Shown one piece after another: positions 8,133-16,136 of a stretch of DNA of 64,000 nucleotides. How positions within the stretch are numbered: the stretch's first letter is position 1; each line of letters starts with the position of its first letter. The position numbers and the translations under genes are program-made. The stretch comes from Streptomyces piniterrae. GTDB lineage: Bacteria > Actinomycetota > Actinomycetes > Streptomycetales > Streptomycetaceae. The stretch is taken from positions 1 through 64,000 of the forward strand of contig NZ_SUMB01000009.1 in the NCBI RefSeq assembly GCF_005048155.1, given 5' to 3'. The notes beneath the pieces are model-generated. The model had not been told where the DNA came from, did not search any database, and saw nothing but the letters and a program-made list of their open reading frames with translations.

Positions 8133-8723
8133 ATGCGAACACCTCGGCGGGCAGCGCGCATTGCCGTACTCGATCCCGACGGCGCGGTCTTCCTCTTCCG
8201 GTACGACAACGAAGAGGTCGGCGTGCACTGGGCGATGCCCGGCGGCGGCCTGGACCCCGGGGAGACGCCGCGCGCGGGGGCCCGGCGCGAACTGCGCGAG
8301 GAGACCGGCTGGACCGATCTGGAGCCGGGCCCGCTGCTGTGCACCTGGGAGCACGACTTCACCATCCCCCAAGCTCTCGGCTCCGCTCGAGCAGGGGGGA
8401 CCCCCATCGGCGTGCCCGTGCGCCAGCACGAGCACATCTATCTCGCCTACGGGCCGCGCCGGGACCCGGCCGACGGCGTGGCGGCCGCGCACGCCGACGA
8501 CAGGATCCTGCACTGGCGCTGGTGGAGCCCGGCGGACCTGGCCGGCTCCGCTGATGCTCTCTGGCCGCCCCAACTACCCGCCCTGCTCGCACCACTGCGC
8601 GGCCCGGACGGCCCCTTCCCACCCCCGGTCGAGCTCGGCCACGTTCCGCCTACGTCCGCGCCATCCGCCCCAGCTCCTTCGCCAGGCGCTCCCGCAGTTC
8701 GACCTTGCGGACCTTGCCGCTGA
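8133..8723 (+). CDS. Nudix hydrolase with in-frame repeat insertion
   Basis: 196 residues. The Nudix box lies at residues 38-60 (GGLDPGETPRAGARREL then REETGW), coordinating Mg for hydrolysis of a nucleoside-diphosphate-X substrate. After the box, residues about 78-92 (PQALGSARAGGTPIG) are encoded by a Streptomyces-type hairpin repeat inserted in frame. The C-terminal Pro/Ala-rich tail from about residue 170 overlaps the convergent acyl-CoA ligase gene by 74 bp and may not be conserved. A TACGCT hexamer 7 bp before the ATG suggests leaderless transcription. Confidence 0.9.
   Translation: MRTPRRAARIAVLDPDGAVFLFRYDNEEVGVHWAMPGGGLDPGETPRAGARRELREETGWTDLEPGPLLCTWEHDFTIPQALGSARAGGTPIGVPVRQHEHIYLAYGPRRDPADGVAAAHADDRILHWRWWSPADLAGSADALWPPQLPALLAPLRGPDGPFPPPVELGHVPPTSAPSAPAPSPGAPAVRPCGPCR
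8366..8406 (+). repeat. Streptomyces-type hairpin repeat inside the Nudix gene
   Basis: The 41-bp element has CCCCC/GGGGG and GCTC/GAGC arms around a short centre (CCCCCAAGCTCTCGG ... CTCGAGCAGGGGGGACC). It matches a dispersed repeat that I recall from many Streptomyces genomes. Its length here keeps the Nudix frame open. Confidence 0.75.
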
Positions 8724-10293
8724 CCGTCATCGGGAAGGCGTCGAGGATGTCGAGATAGCGCGGCACCTTGAAGTGGGCGAGCCGGGAGCGGCAGTAGCGG
8801 GCCAACTCATCACGAGTCAGCGGGACTTGGGGATCGCGGAGGATGACGCAGGCGGCGATCTCCTCGCCGTATTTCTCGTCCGGGACGCCGACGACCTGGA
8901 CGTCCGCGATCTTGGGGTGGGAGTAGAGGAACTCCTCGATCTCGCGCGGGTAGACGTTCTCACCACCCCTGATGATCATGTCCTTGATGCGGCCGACGAT
9001 CCGGATGTAGCCGTCGTCGTTCATGACGGCCAGATCACCGGTGTGCATCCAGCGGGCGGCGTCGACGGCCTCGGCGGTGCGCTCCGGCTCCTCCCAGTAG
9101 CCGAGCATCACGCTGTAGCCGCGGGTGCAGAGCTCGCCCGGTGTGCCGCGCGGCACGGTCACCCCGGTCGTCGGGTCGACGACCTTCACCTCGATGTGCG
9201 GGAGGACCCGTCCGACGGTCGCGGTGCGGTGCTCCAGGTCGTCGTCACGGCGGGTCTGTGTGGAGACGGGGGAGGTCTCGGTCATGCCGTAGCAGATGGA
9301 CACCTCGGCCATGTGCATCTCGGCGACCACCCGCTTCATGACCTCTTCGGGGCAGGGCGAGCCCGCCATGATGCCGGTACGGAGGGAGGAGAGGTCGTAG
9401 TCGGCGAAGTCCGGGTGGTTGAGTTCGGCGATGAACATGGTGGGGACGCCGTAAAGCGAGGTGCAGCGCTCGTCCTGGACCGCCTGGAGGGTGGTGGCGG
9501 CGTCGAAGGCGGGCGCCGGGATGACGATGCAGGCGCCGTGCGAGGTGGCGCCGAGGTTGCCCATGACCATGCCGAAGCAGTGGTAGAAGGGCACCGGAAG
9601 GCACACCCGGTCGTGTTCGGTGTAGCCGACGGTCTCGCCCACCCAGTAGCCGTTGTTGAGGATGTTGTGGTGGGAGAGGGTGGCGCCCTTGGGGAAGCCG
9701 GTCGTCCCGGACGTGTACTGGATGTTGACCGGGTCGTCGGCGGTCAGCGTCTTCTCGCACTCGGCGAGCCGGGAGGTCGGCACGGCGGCGCCGGCGGCCA
9801 GCAGTCCGCCCCAGGTCCGGTCGCCGATGTAGACGACGTCGCGCAGCGCCGGGCAGTCGGCCCGTACCTGTTCGATCATCCGCCGGTAGTCGCTGGTCTT
9901 GTGGTGGACCGCGGAGACCAGCACGGTGATGCCGGCCTGCTGGAGCACATACGCCAATTCGTGTACCCGATAAGCGGGGTTGACGTTGACGAGGATGGCG
10001 CCGATCTTGGCGGTGGCGTACTGGACGAGTACCCATTCGGCGCAGTTGGGCGCCCAGATGCCGACCCGGTCGCCCTTGCCGACTCCCTTGGCGAGCAGGC
10101 CGAGCGCCACCTCGTCCACCGCACGGCCCAGTTCCGTATAGGTCCAGCGGCGGCCGCCGGCCACCTCGACCAGCGCCTCGCGGTCGCCGAACCGGGCGAT
10201 GGTGCGGGCCAGATCGGCGCCGATGGTGTGCCCGAGCAGCGGCCGCTCGGCCACCCCGCTCGCGTATGACAGCTCTTTCTGCGGCTGGCTCAT
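8650..10293 (-). CDS. acyl-CoA synthetase (AMP-binding enzyme)
   Basis: 547 residues. It activates a carboxylic (fatty) acid via an acyl-adenylate and loads it on CoA. The P-loop is YTSGTTGFPKGATLSHHN, the adenylate-binding motif YGMTETSPVS, the hinge HTGDLAVMNDDGYIRIVGR followed by KDMIIRGGENVYP, and the catalytic Lys lies in FPMTVSGKVRKVELR. Its ATG overlaps by 4 bp (ATGA) the stop of a truncated upstream ligase gene, so it was once the second gene of a ligase operon. With that gene destroyed, its promoter is unclear. Substrate chain length cannot be read from the sequence. Confidence 0.93.
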   Translation of the reverse strand: MSQPQKELSYASGVAERPLLGHTIGADLARTIARFGDREALVEVAGGRRWTYTELGRAVDEVALGLLAKGVGKGDRVGIWAPNCAEWVLVQYATAKIGAILVNVNPAYRVHELAYVLQQAGITVLVSAVHHKTSDYRRMIEQVRADCPALRDVVYIGDRTWGGLLAAGAAVPTSRLAECEKTLTADDPVNIQYTSGTTGFPKGATLSHHNILNNGYWVGETVGYTEHDRVCLPVPFYHCFGMVMGNLGATSHGACIVIPAPAFDAATTLQAVQDERCTSLYGVPTMFIAELNHPDFADYDLSSLRTGIMAGSPCPEEVMKRVVAEMHMAEVSICYGMTETSPVSTQTRRDDDLEHRTATVGRVLPHIEVKVVDPTTGVTVPRGTPGELCTRGYSVMLGYWEEPERTAEAVDAARWMHTGDLAVMNDDGYIRIVGRIKDMIIRGGENVYPREIEEFLYSHPKIADVQVVGVPDEKYGEEIAACVILRDPQVPLTRDELARYCRSRLAHFKVPRYLDILDAFPMTVSGKVRKVELRERLAKELGRMART

Positions 10294-10450
10294 CGGTGGT
10301 TCTCCTCCCAGTACTCGGCACCGCCGTCGCCCTGCGCGGTGCGCTCGCGCAGCTCGATACGGCGGATCTTGCCGGAGACGGTCTTGGGCAGCTCGGCGAA
10401 CTCCAGCCGCCGAATGCGCTTGTAAAGGGCCAGCACTTCACGGGAGTGCT
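10290..10450 (-). pseudogene. 3' remnant of a second acyl-CoA synthetase gene
   Basis: The last ~50 codons (REVLALYKRIRRLEFAELP then KTVSGKIRRIELRERTAQ) are the catalytic-Lys end of an AMP-binding acyl-CoA ligase. Upstream of about 10450 the homology stops and recombinase-derived sequence begins in the same open frame. The stop overlaps the downstream ligase start, preserving the old operon junction. The rest of the gene is gone. Confidence 0.8.
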
Positions 10451-10479
10451 CGAAGAGCATCTTGGCGGTTCCCGGGCCC

Positions 10480-11345
10480 GGCTCCCAACCGACGGCCGGC
10501 ACGACATGCAGCTTGGGGCTTAGCGGATCTCTGCTCAGCATGAGCCGGGGGTCCACCCGCCCTCGAACTTCCAGGGGCGGCAGCGTCACTCCGCCATCCG
10601 GGAGCAACTCCCCCGGCATGCCGGTCAGTGCGTCCATGAGCCGCTCCCAGAAGCCCGTCTTCACCCAAGCACTGCCACACACCGGCAAGGTTGCCGGGCG
10701 GAGATGACAGATCTCTCCAGGGGCAACCGGTACACGCCTTGTGCAGCATGGCATCCAGCGTGCCCCGAGGGACCTTGGGGCGCCTACCCTTACACCCCCG
10801 CAAAGATCGGCGCGACCTTCGCCCAAGCGTCGTCCGTCAGAAGCGAACGCGGCGCGCCCGACCACGGAACCACGCACTGACGCCGCCATCACACCGGGTC
10901 TTCCTCGGGATCTCGCCCAGGATGGTGACCTGGATCTCCAACAGGTCCAGAACCTCCGCCTGCTGACCCGGCTCCATGTGACGTAGCCGGTGACGAGCCA
11001 GTTGAACCAAGTCCTGAAGATCACGGCCTCGCTGCGCGGCATGCTCGGCTTCCTGCTGCCACAACTTGACGTCTTCCAGAACCTGAACGGTGTGCTCCCG
11101 CTCCTTGGTGAGCGTGGCGACCGCTCGCTCGATGGCGGCCTCGGCACCGGGTTGCCTGGCAGCCACGACAACGGCAGCGGAAATGGCGGCGTCATGGGCG
11201 GCCACCTGCTTCTCCAGGCCGGCGATGCGACTGGCGTAATCCGCCTGGCCCGACTGGCCCCAAATCGATCCAGTCCTCTGCCACGGCCATCAGACGATCG
11301 GGTTCCTCCAGCAATGCGCACGGGCCGGCATCCGCGTTCACCCCA
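10480..11345 (-). pseudogene. decayed C-terminal half of a large serine recombinase
   Basis: Reading the minus strand in shifting frames gives LLEEPDRLMAVAEDWIDL, DYASRIAGLEKQVAAHDAAI, then RLRHMEPGQQAEVLDLLEIQ, VTILGEIPRKTRCDGG, LTDDAWAKVAPIFAGV, RGTLDAMLHKACTGCPWRDL and VKTGFWERLMDALTGMPGE. These match the coiled-coil and C-terminal domain of large serine recombinases that end in an IS5-transposase-like segment. At least three frameshifts and an in-frame stop at 10837 make it non-functional, and the catalytic N-terminus is missing. It abuts the truncated ligase and probably marks the insertion that destroyed it. Confidence 0.75.
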
Positions 11346-11454
11346 CGCCGCTCGGCGCTTTTCCGGTGCGCCCCTCCGCCCGCCTCTCCCCGTAGCGTTC
11401 ACCTCTGCCCACGCCTGCGTCGTGCCGCCTTCCTGGAGGGGGCCGGGGCCCGTC

Positions 11455-12471
11455 TTACGCGATGGCGAGTGCCGCAGCCACGCCCTCAAGGCTGTCGAAC
11501 GCCCGAGGGCCGCGAAGGCGAGGCAAGACCTTGCGCGGGACGACCGTGTGGGCCAACACGTAGCACAACGCGTCTGTCGACCAGCGAGGAACACGAGCGG
11601 CCACCACAGCGGCGCTCGGCTCGTTCCATTCGCGCGGGTCTGCGCCGTCTTTCGGAACCGCCACAATGAGAGCCCATTTCAAGCCGTCCTGGTCTTCTAC
11701 TTGCCTTTCCAGACTCCCGAGCGGGAGATTGTCCGTGAATGCGGAGGGGGCCATCACCTTCTCCAGGACGTCCCAACCGCTGGCCAACTGCGGGAACGCG
11801 GCGTAGAAGTCCTGGCGATTTCTGAACAACGGAGGCGGCGCGACGGTGCGCGCCAGCGCGCCATCCAGCCAGGCACGGTAGAGAGGGTCAGCCAACGGAC
11901 GCCAGGCCCGGAAGCCGGGAAGCCGGGACATATCACGGAAGAGCTGCTCCGCAAGGCGTGCCAGTTCTGCGACGGATTCGGCAGCGCGCTGTGCCACGTC
12001 GGCCTCGCGAGCACCGGCGCGGGCGGCCATTGCCCGCTCCGCACAGATCGCCGCTTCCGCCCGTACGCTGCACGCGATATGAGCCCATGTCACCATGCCG
12101 ATACGTGGCCCCCTGCCTGGCTGGGGGCCGGACCGACGCAGCATGGGCGCCGTGCGTTTGAACTCCTCACGGAGAAGGCGAAGACCATGGTCCACCCCTA
12201 TTCCGCACGGGCGTAGCACCTCTGCGAGCCGTCTGGAACAACCGAATGCCGAAGCTCCGCGCGCTTCCCCGGGATAGCGGCATTCCCGCATGGACCGTGC
12301 GCGTTGCGCCACCGACTCCAGCCTGTAGAGCCAATAGAGGATGTCGCCCGCAGCTGGGCCGGAGCGACCGACAGCGGCTGGCTCAGGGACCCGCTTTGGC
12401 CTCTCGTTCAGAAACCAGCGCAAGCGCGATGCCAGTTCGGCCACGACCGCGCTCTCACGGTCAGCGTCCAT
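11455..12471 (-). CDS. hypothetical protein next to PucR regulator
   Basis: I do not recognise this 338-residue protein. It is Ala/Arg-rich and mostly helical in composition, with no signal peptide or transmembrane segment. Identifiable stretches include GDILYWLYRLESVAQRARSM and RAWLDGALARTVAPPPLFRN. Its start overlaps the end of the upstream PucR-type gene by 11 bp, so the two are probably one transcript and may work together. The recombinase remnant lies directly downstream. Base composition is somewhat less biased than in the conserved genes to the left, hinting at acquisition. Confidence 0.65.
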   Translation of the reverse strand: MDADRESAVVAELASRLRWFLNERPKRVPEPAAVGRSGPAAGDILYWLYRLESVAQRARSMRECRYPGEARGASAFGCSRRLAEVLRPCGIGVDHGLRLLREEFKRTAPMLRRSGPQPGRGPRIGMVTWAHIACSVRAEAAICAERAMAARAGAREADVAQRAAESVAELARLAEQLFRDMSRLPGFRAWRPLADPLYRAWLDGALARTVAPPPLFRNRQDFYAAFPQLASGWDVLEKVMAPSAFTDNLPLGSLERQVEDQDGLKWALIVAVPKDGADPREWNEPSAAVVAARVPRWSTDALCYVLAHTVVPRKVLPRLRGPRAFDSLEGVAAALAIA

Positions 12472-13306
12472 TCTTCCGTGCCTCTCGTGCGCTCGTTCCG
12501 GCCACGGCCTCTGGACCCCTCATCCGGCGTCCGGGTATGTGTAGAGGTTGTGCCCTCGGGGCAGCCGACATGAGTTGCCGGGTCCGCAGCGCCAGTTCGA
12601 GGTTGAACCGCATGTCAGGTTCCCGGAGGCTCTGCCCGAATATCTTCTCGATCTGACGCATGCGGTAGCGCACTGTCTGCGGATGTATCCTCAGGTACTT
12701 TGCCACCTCCGGGGCGCCGCCCCATTCCAGCCAGGCCAGAAGTGTCTCTTCTATACGCTCGCGCTGCCGGGGTGTGAATGCGGCGAGCGGTTGGAGGAGG
12801 CGGTCGGCCAGCACCTTGGCCAGGGACTCATTGTGCAGAAGGGTCAGCGTCGAGAGATGGTTCTCGGCGAATATGACGCCTGCCGCGTCGCGAGCACTCC
12901 GCAAGTTCAACAAGCTCAGAGCCCAGCGCAGGGACGCGCCGGCTTCCTCGGTGGTCACGACCGGGCCCATCACCGCGCCGACGCCGTCGAAGGCGGCTGC
13001 CACCACCGCTTCCGCACGCGCGGTCGGGTCCGGTACGAGGAGGCAGAGCCCTTGTCCGCCCACAGATACCAACGGCCGCCGCCCCACCGTTCCAGGCCAC
13101 CGCGGCATCCAGAGCGCGGCCGAGGCCACGGCTCGCACGGTCGTGGGCAACGGCCATTCAGCCTGCTCGCACAGCGCCTTCAGCACTGCGCGAGAAGGTA
13201 GTTGAGGTCCCGTCAGACCTACGAAGAGCCGCTGCCGTGCCGCATCGCGCAACCGGTCGTTCTGCTCGGAATTCTGCCGAGCATCACACAGGCTTTCCGA
13301 TTTCAA
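12461..13306 (-). CDS. PucR/CdaR-type helix-turn-helix regulator
   Basis: 281 residues. The C-terminal 90 residues form the PucR C-terminal helix-turn-helix: ESLAKVLADRLLQPL, ETLLAWLEWGGAPEVAKYL, RIHPQTVRYRMRQIEKIFG, then MRFNLELALRTRQL. The family usually has about 380-500 residues with an N-terminal sensory region, which is short here. The TTG at 13306 has GGAG 5 bp upstream and is the best start. The product probably controls the overlapping downstream hypothetical gene or the divergent NuoF-like gene. Confidence 0.8.
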   Translation of the reverse strand: MKSESLCDARQNSEQNDRLRDAARQRLFVGLTGPQLPSRAVLKALCEQAEWPLPTTVRAVASAALWMPRWPGTVGRRPLVSVGGQGLCLLVPDPTARAEAVVAAAFDGVGAVMGPVVTTEEAGASLRWALSLLNLRSARDAAGVIFAENHLSTLTLLHNESLAKVLADRLLQPLAAFTPRQRERIEETLLAWLEWGGAPEVAKYLRIHPQTVRYRMRQIEKIFGQSLREPDMRFNLELALRTRQLMSAAPRAQPLHIPGRRMRGPEAVAGTSAREARKNGR

Positions 13307-13619
13307 GTGAACTCCAGGAAAAGAACGGAATGTTCGCTGCTCCCCCTACCAGCCGCCCCACTGGGAGCGGGGGCCATCCGGCGTGTGAAGGACGTCCCAC
13401 GAGAGCACACATCACGACGCTTTACGATCTTTTGACTCAAGTGTCGAAGGTGGCCCCGGAGATACCTTGAAGGCGGATCCGCCGCCCCGTCACTCACATG
13501 CACCGCGATAGACGCCCAGGCAATCCCTCTTTATCAAGAAACAACAGAATCTCCCGCTGACGCTACGAAGGGGTTAGAGTTCCGCGCGAGCTCCCCGACC
13601 CTTCGAGGGGTGCGGTCAC
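13307..13619. other. 313-bp divergent intergenic region
   Basis: This region lies between the PucR-type and NuoF-like genes. It is relatively A+T-rich (TTTACGATCTTTTGACTC near 13420) and likely holds both promoters, but I cannot fix -35/-10 pairs with correct spacing. Confidence 0.5.
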
Positions 13620-14927
13620 ATGTTCCGAACCAATCCGCCGCGAGAAGGCCAGGTGAATGAACTACTGGAGGCGCACGCGTTCGGGCCGTCGTATGTCCTG
13701 GCAGGCCTGGATACTCATATCCGCCTCAATCACAAGATGCATCTGGCAGAGCATGGAAAAATTCCTCCCCTGCACGTGGACGAACTCCTCTTCCTCAGCC
13801 GGGGCATCGGTCTGAGGGAGCGGGATCACCGGTGCTCACGATTCGGCGACGAGCTCCAGCGCGTCCTGGATTCGGCTGCCCACGTGGGACGTACATCGGT
13901 AGTGGTCTGCGGCGATCCCGACGGGTTGTACGGCGCCAAAGACCGCACGCTCCTGCAGCGCACACCGCACCTCGTCCTGGACGGAACCCTACTGGCCGCA
14001 ACGGCGATCGGCGCGAGGGACATCGTCATCACCTCCGACTCGGCGGATGCGCGCTACGCCCTGCGGTCGGCGATTGCGGAGCGTACGTCGCGGGGCAAAG
14101 AGATACGCCTGTCCGCTTCGCCGCCCGAGGCCGTTCATTCCGCCATACCGGGACATGAGCTTCGACCGGAAAGCGGACGGCGGCCGGAAAGCAGACGGCG
14201 GCCGGAAAGGGCAAGGACTCCTACTCCCACACTCGTTACCAACACCGAGACCATGGCCCAACTCGCCGTAGCGGCTCGACGAGGAATCTGCGCCTTCGGG
14301 TCAACCGGACTCCCGTCGGAACCGGGCACCATGCTGCTGAATTTCGCGCATACGTGGATCGTGGAAGCACCCACCGGCGTGCCGCTGAGATATCTTTTGC
14401 GGTTCTGCGCCCTGAGCGCTGGGCAGGGTGTGCTCGTCGGCGGTTATGGCGGCCGCTGGCTCTCCCCGGAAGTCGCCTCCCACACCCTGGTGTCCAGGGA
14501 CTCTCTTGGCCATGGCCAAGCCCACGGTACGCAATTCGGCGACGGCACGATCCTGACCATGCCCGAAGTCACCTGCCCGTTGGGAGAGGTCAGCCGGGTG
14601 GCCCACTGGCTGACGGAGAAACAGGGACACCGCTGCACTTGCTGTGTGCGGGAGGTCGCCAATCTCATGTGGGGCCTCAACAGACTGGTGACAGTGGGTG
14701 GACAAGGGGCACTGGACCTCGTCAGCCACTCGTTGGCAATGCTCGACACACCTGCTAGGTATTCACACACCCGGCAGATACACCGGTTCGTCGATTCAGC
14801 GATCACCGTGTTCTCCGGCGACCTCGCCGCTCACCTCCACGGAGCGGGTTGCGGCAGACACGTTCATGGCCATCTGCCCATCTCTGCCCCGGAATCCGGG
14901 AGCCCGCAGCGACTCAGGGGCGCATAG
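13620..14927 (+). CDS. stand-alone NuoF-like (complex I 51-kDa subunit-like) protein
   Basis: 435 residues related to the NADH/FMN-binding NuoF family found singly in actinobacteria. KDRTLLQRTPHLVLDGTLLA and ARDIVITSDSADARYALRSA match the Rossmann-like part, and PTLVTNTETMAQLAVAARRG the SLBB-preceding segment. GQGVLVGGYGGRWLSPEVA also matches. The C-terminal 4Fe-4S motif normally written S-C-G-x-C-x-P-C is degraded to HRCTCCVREVANL. Residues about 178-198 hold a short R/P/E-rich repeat (ESGRRPESRRRPER). Electron-transfer activity is uncertain. A GAGGGG lies 10 bp before the ATG. No other complex I genes are nearby. Its end overlaps the convergent sigma gene by 14 bp. Confidence 0.78.
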   Translation: MFRTNPPREGQVNELLEAHAFGPSYVLAGLDTHIRLNHKMHLAEHGKIPPLHVDELLFLSRGIGLRERDHRCSRFGDELQRVLDSAAHVGRTSVVVCGDPDGLYGAKDRTLLQRTPHLVLDGTLLAATAIGARDIVITSDSADARYALRSAIAERTSRGKEIRLSASPPEAVHSAIPGHELRPESGRRPESRRRPERARTPTPTLVTNTETMAQLAVAARRGICAFGSTGLPSEPGTMLLNFAHTWIVEAPTGVPLRYLLRFCALSAGQGVLVGGYGGRWLSPEVASHTLVSRDSLGHGQAHGTQFGDGTILTMPEVTCPLGEVSRVAHWLTEKQGHRCTCCVREVANLMWGLNRLVTVGGQGALDLVSHSLAMLDTPARYSHTRQIHRFVDSAITVFSGDLAAHLHGAGCGRHVHGHLPISAPESGSPQRLRGA

Positions 14928-15996
14928 TCTCCCCACTCACGAACGAGTGGTTGTCCGACTCACGCGACACCCCTTCCTGTGGAGGCCGCGGGACGATCTC
15001 CCCCTGGCGATCGCAAGCGGCCAGCGTTCCCAAGCCCACAACGACACCGGCCAGGAAGCCGACGACCGCGCCCGAAGTCCGGGGGCTACGAACATGCGAG
15101 GGCACCACTCCGCAACTCCTGCGACCTCCCGCAGTGGTGGCCGCCATGCCCCGGCGCGCACCCGGAGGCTGTGCGGCGGTACGGGAGCGGCCGCGCTCCA
15201 TCAGCCGCGCGAGGAACGGAGGATCATCCAGCGGTACCGGGATGGTCGCCTTGGCGCTCAGATAGCTCTCGCCGGGCCACCATCCCAACAGCCGTACGGG
15301 CAACTGCGCTTCCATCCGGGAATCGAGCCTGGTGAGGTCCTTGTACACGCCCAGGCAGGCCGGACAGTCGCGAAGATGGGCCGTGATCTCCTGCGCCGGG
15401 GGCGCCTCGGGGCGCAGGGCCAGCTGCTTGATCACCTCTGCGCAGTTCTGACGCCCCAGGCGTTCCAGATACAAGTCCGTACGGGCCTGACGCAGCATGC
15501 CCTTGGCCTGGCGGCACTTGCCCTGAACGGCGTTGCGGGACAAGCCCGTGATGCGGGCCGTCAACGCGAGATCGTCCCGGTCCACCACGCAGTGCCATAG
15601 CAGGCACTGCGTCGCGGTCGGGAGGCGCGGGAATGCGATTCCCAGCTGGACGTCCTCATCCCAGGGCCATTGGCATCCCCCCTCGACCCAGTCGCGGAAT
15701 GCCGGCGACAGTGGCGCGTACTCCCGGCGCCGTATCGCGGTGGCACGAACACTGTCGAGCAATTGGCGCCTTAGACAGCCCAAATGACGGAGTCCGACGA
15801 ACGGCTCCCCAGCCAGCATCCTTTGCAGGAGTTGTGTGAATACATATGAGGTCAGCTCATGAGCGTGCAGAGGATCGGGCATGCATTGTGAGGCATACGC
15901 CTGCACTGCGGCATAATGGCGGCGATAGACGTGCCCAAAGAGTTCGGCCCGTCCATTGCGTACCGCCTGGATCAGAGCAGCGTCGGATAAAGTCAT
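14914..15996 (-). CDS. ECF-type sigma factor fused to zinc finger and membrane anchor (lectin-less paralogue)
   Basis: 360 residues. An RNA polymerase sigma region 2-like segment (about 20-65: HVYRRHYAAVQAYASQC) and region 4 helix-turn-helix (about 125-175: LPTATQCLLWHCVVDRDDLA, TGLSRNAVQGKCRQAKGMLR) are followed by an anti-sigma-type zinc finger HLRDCPAC (207-214). One transmembrane segment (about 308-327) leaves only ~35 residues outside. ATG 15996 has GGGGGGACT upstream. It lies 140 bp downstream of a longer paralogue on the same strand. The design resembles a sigma factor kept at the membrane by its own zinc finger; how it is released is unknown. Confidence 0.82.
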   Translation of the reverse strand: MTLSDAALIQAVRNGRAELFGHVYRRHYAAVQAYASQCMPDPLHAHELTSYVFTQLLQRMLAGEPFVGLRHLGCLRRQLLDSVRATAIRRREYAPLSPAFRDWVEGGCQWPWDEDVQLGIAFPRLPTATQCLLWHCVVDRDDLALTARITGLSRNAVQGKCRQAKGMLRQARTDLYLERLGRQNCAEVIKQLALRPEAPPAQEITAHLRDCPACLGVYKDLTRLDSRMEAQLPVRLLGWWPGESYLSAKATIPVPLDDPPFLARLMERGRSRTAAQPPGARRGMAATTAGGRRSCGVVPSHVRSPRTSGAVVGFLAGVVVGLGTLAACDRQGEIVPRPPQEGVSRESDNHSFVSGETMRP

Positions 15997-16136
15997 CCAG
16001 TCCCCCCAGGGGTGTTGTGTGCAGGGTCGGTCACAACGAAGGACGGCGTTCGGCGGCGAGCATCCCGTGACTTTGCCAGGGATTTGCCAACAAGGCCCGT
16101 GCGCGCTGGCGGACTTGCACGGGCCCGGTTCGTCGG

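Noticed and set aside
7972..10269. 765-codon + strand frame opposite the acyl-CoA ligase
   Set aside because: Antisense shadow; the opposite strand has all ligase motifs.
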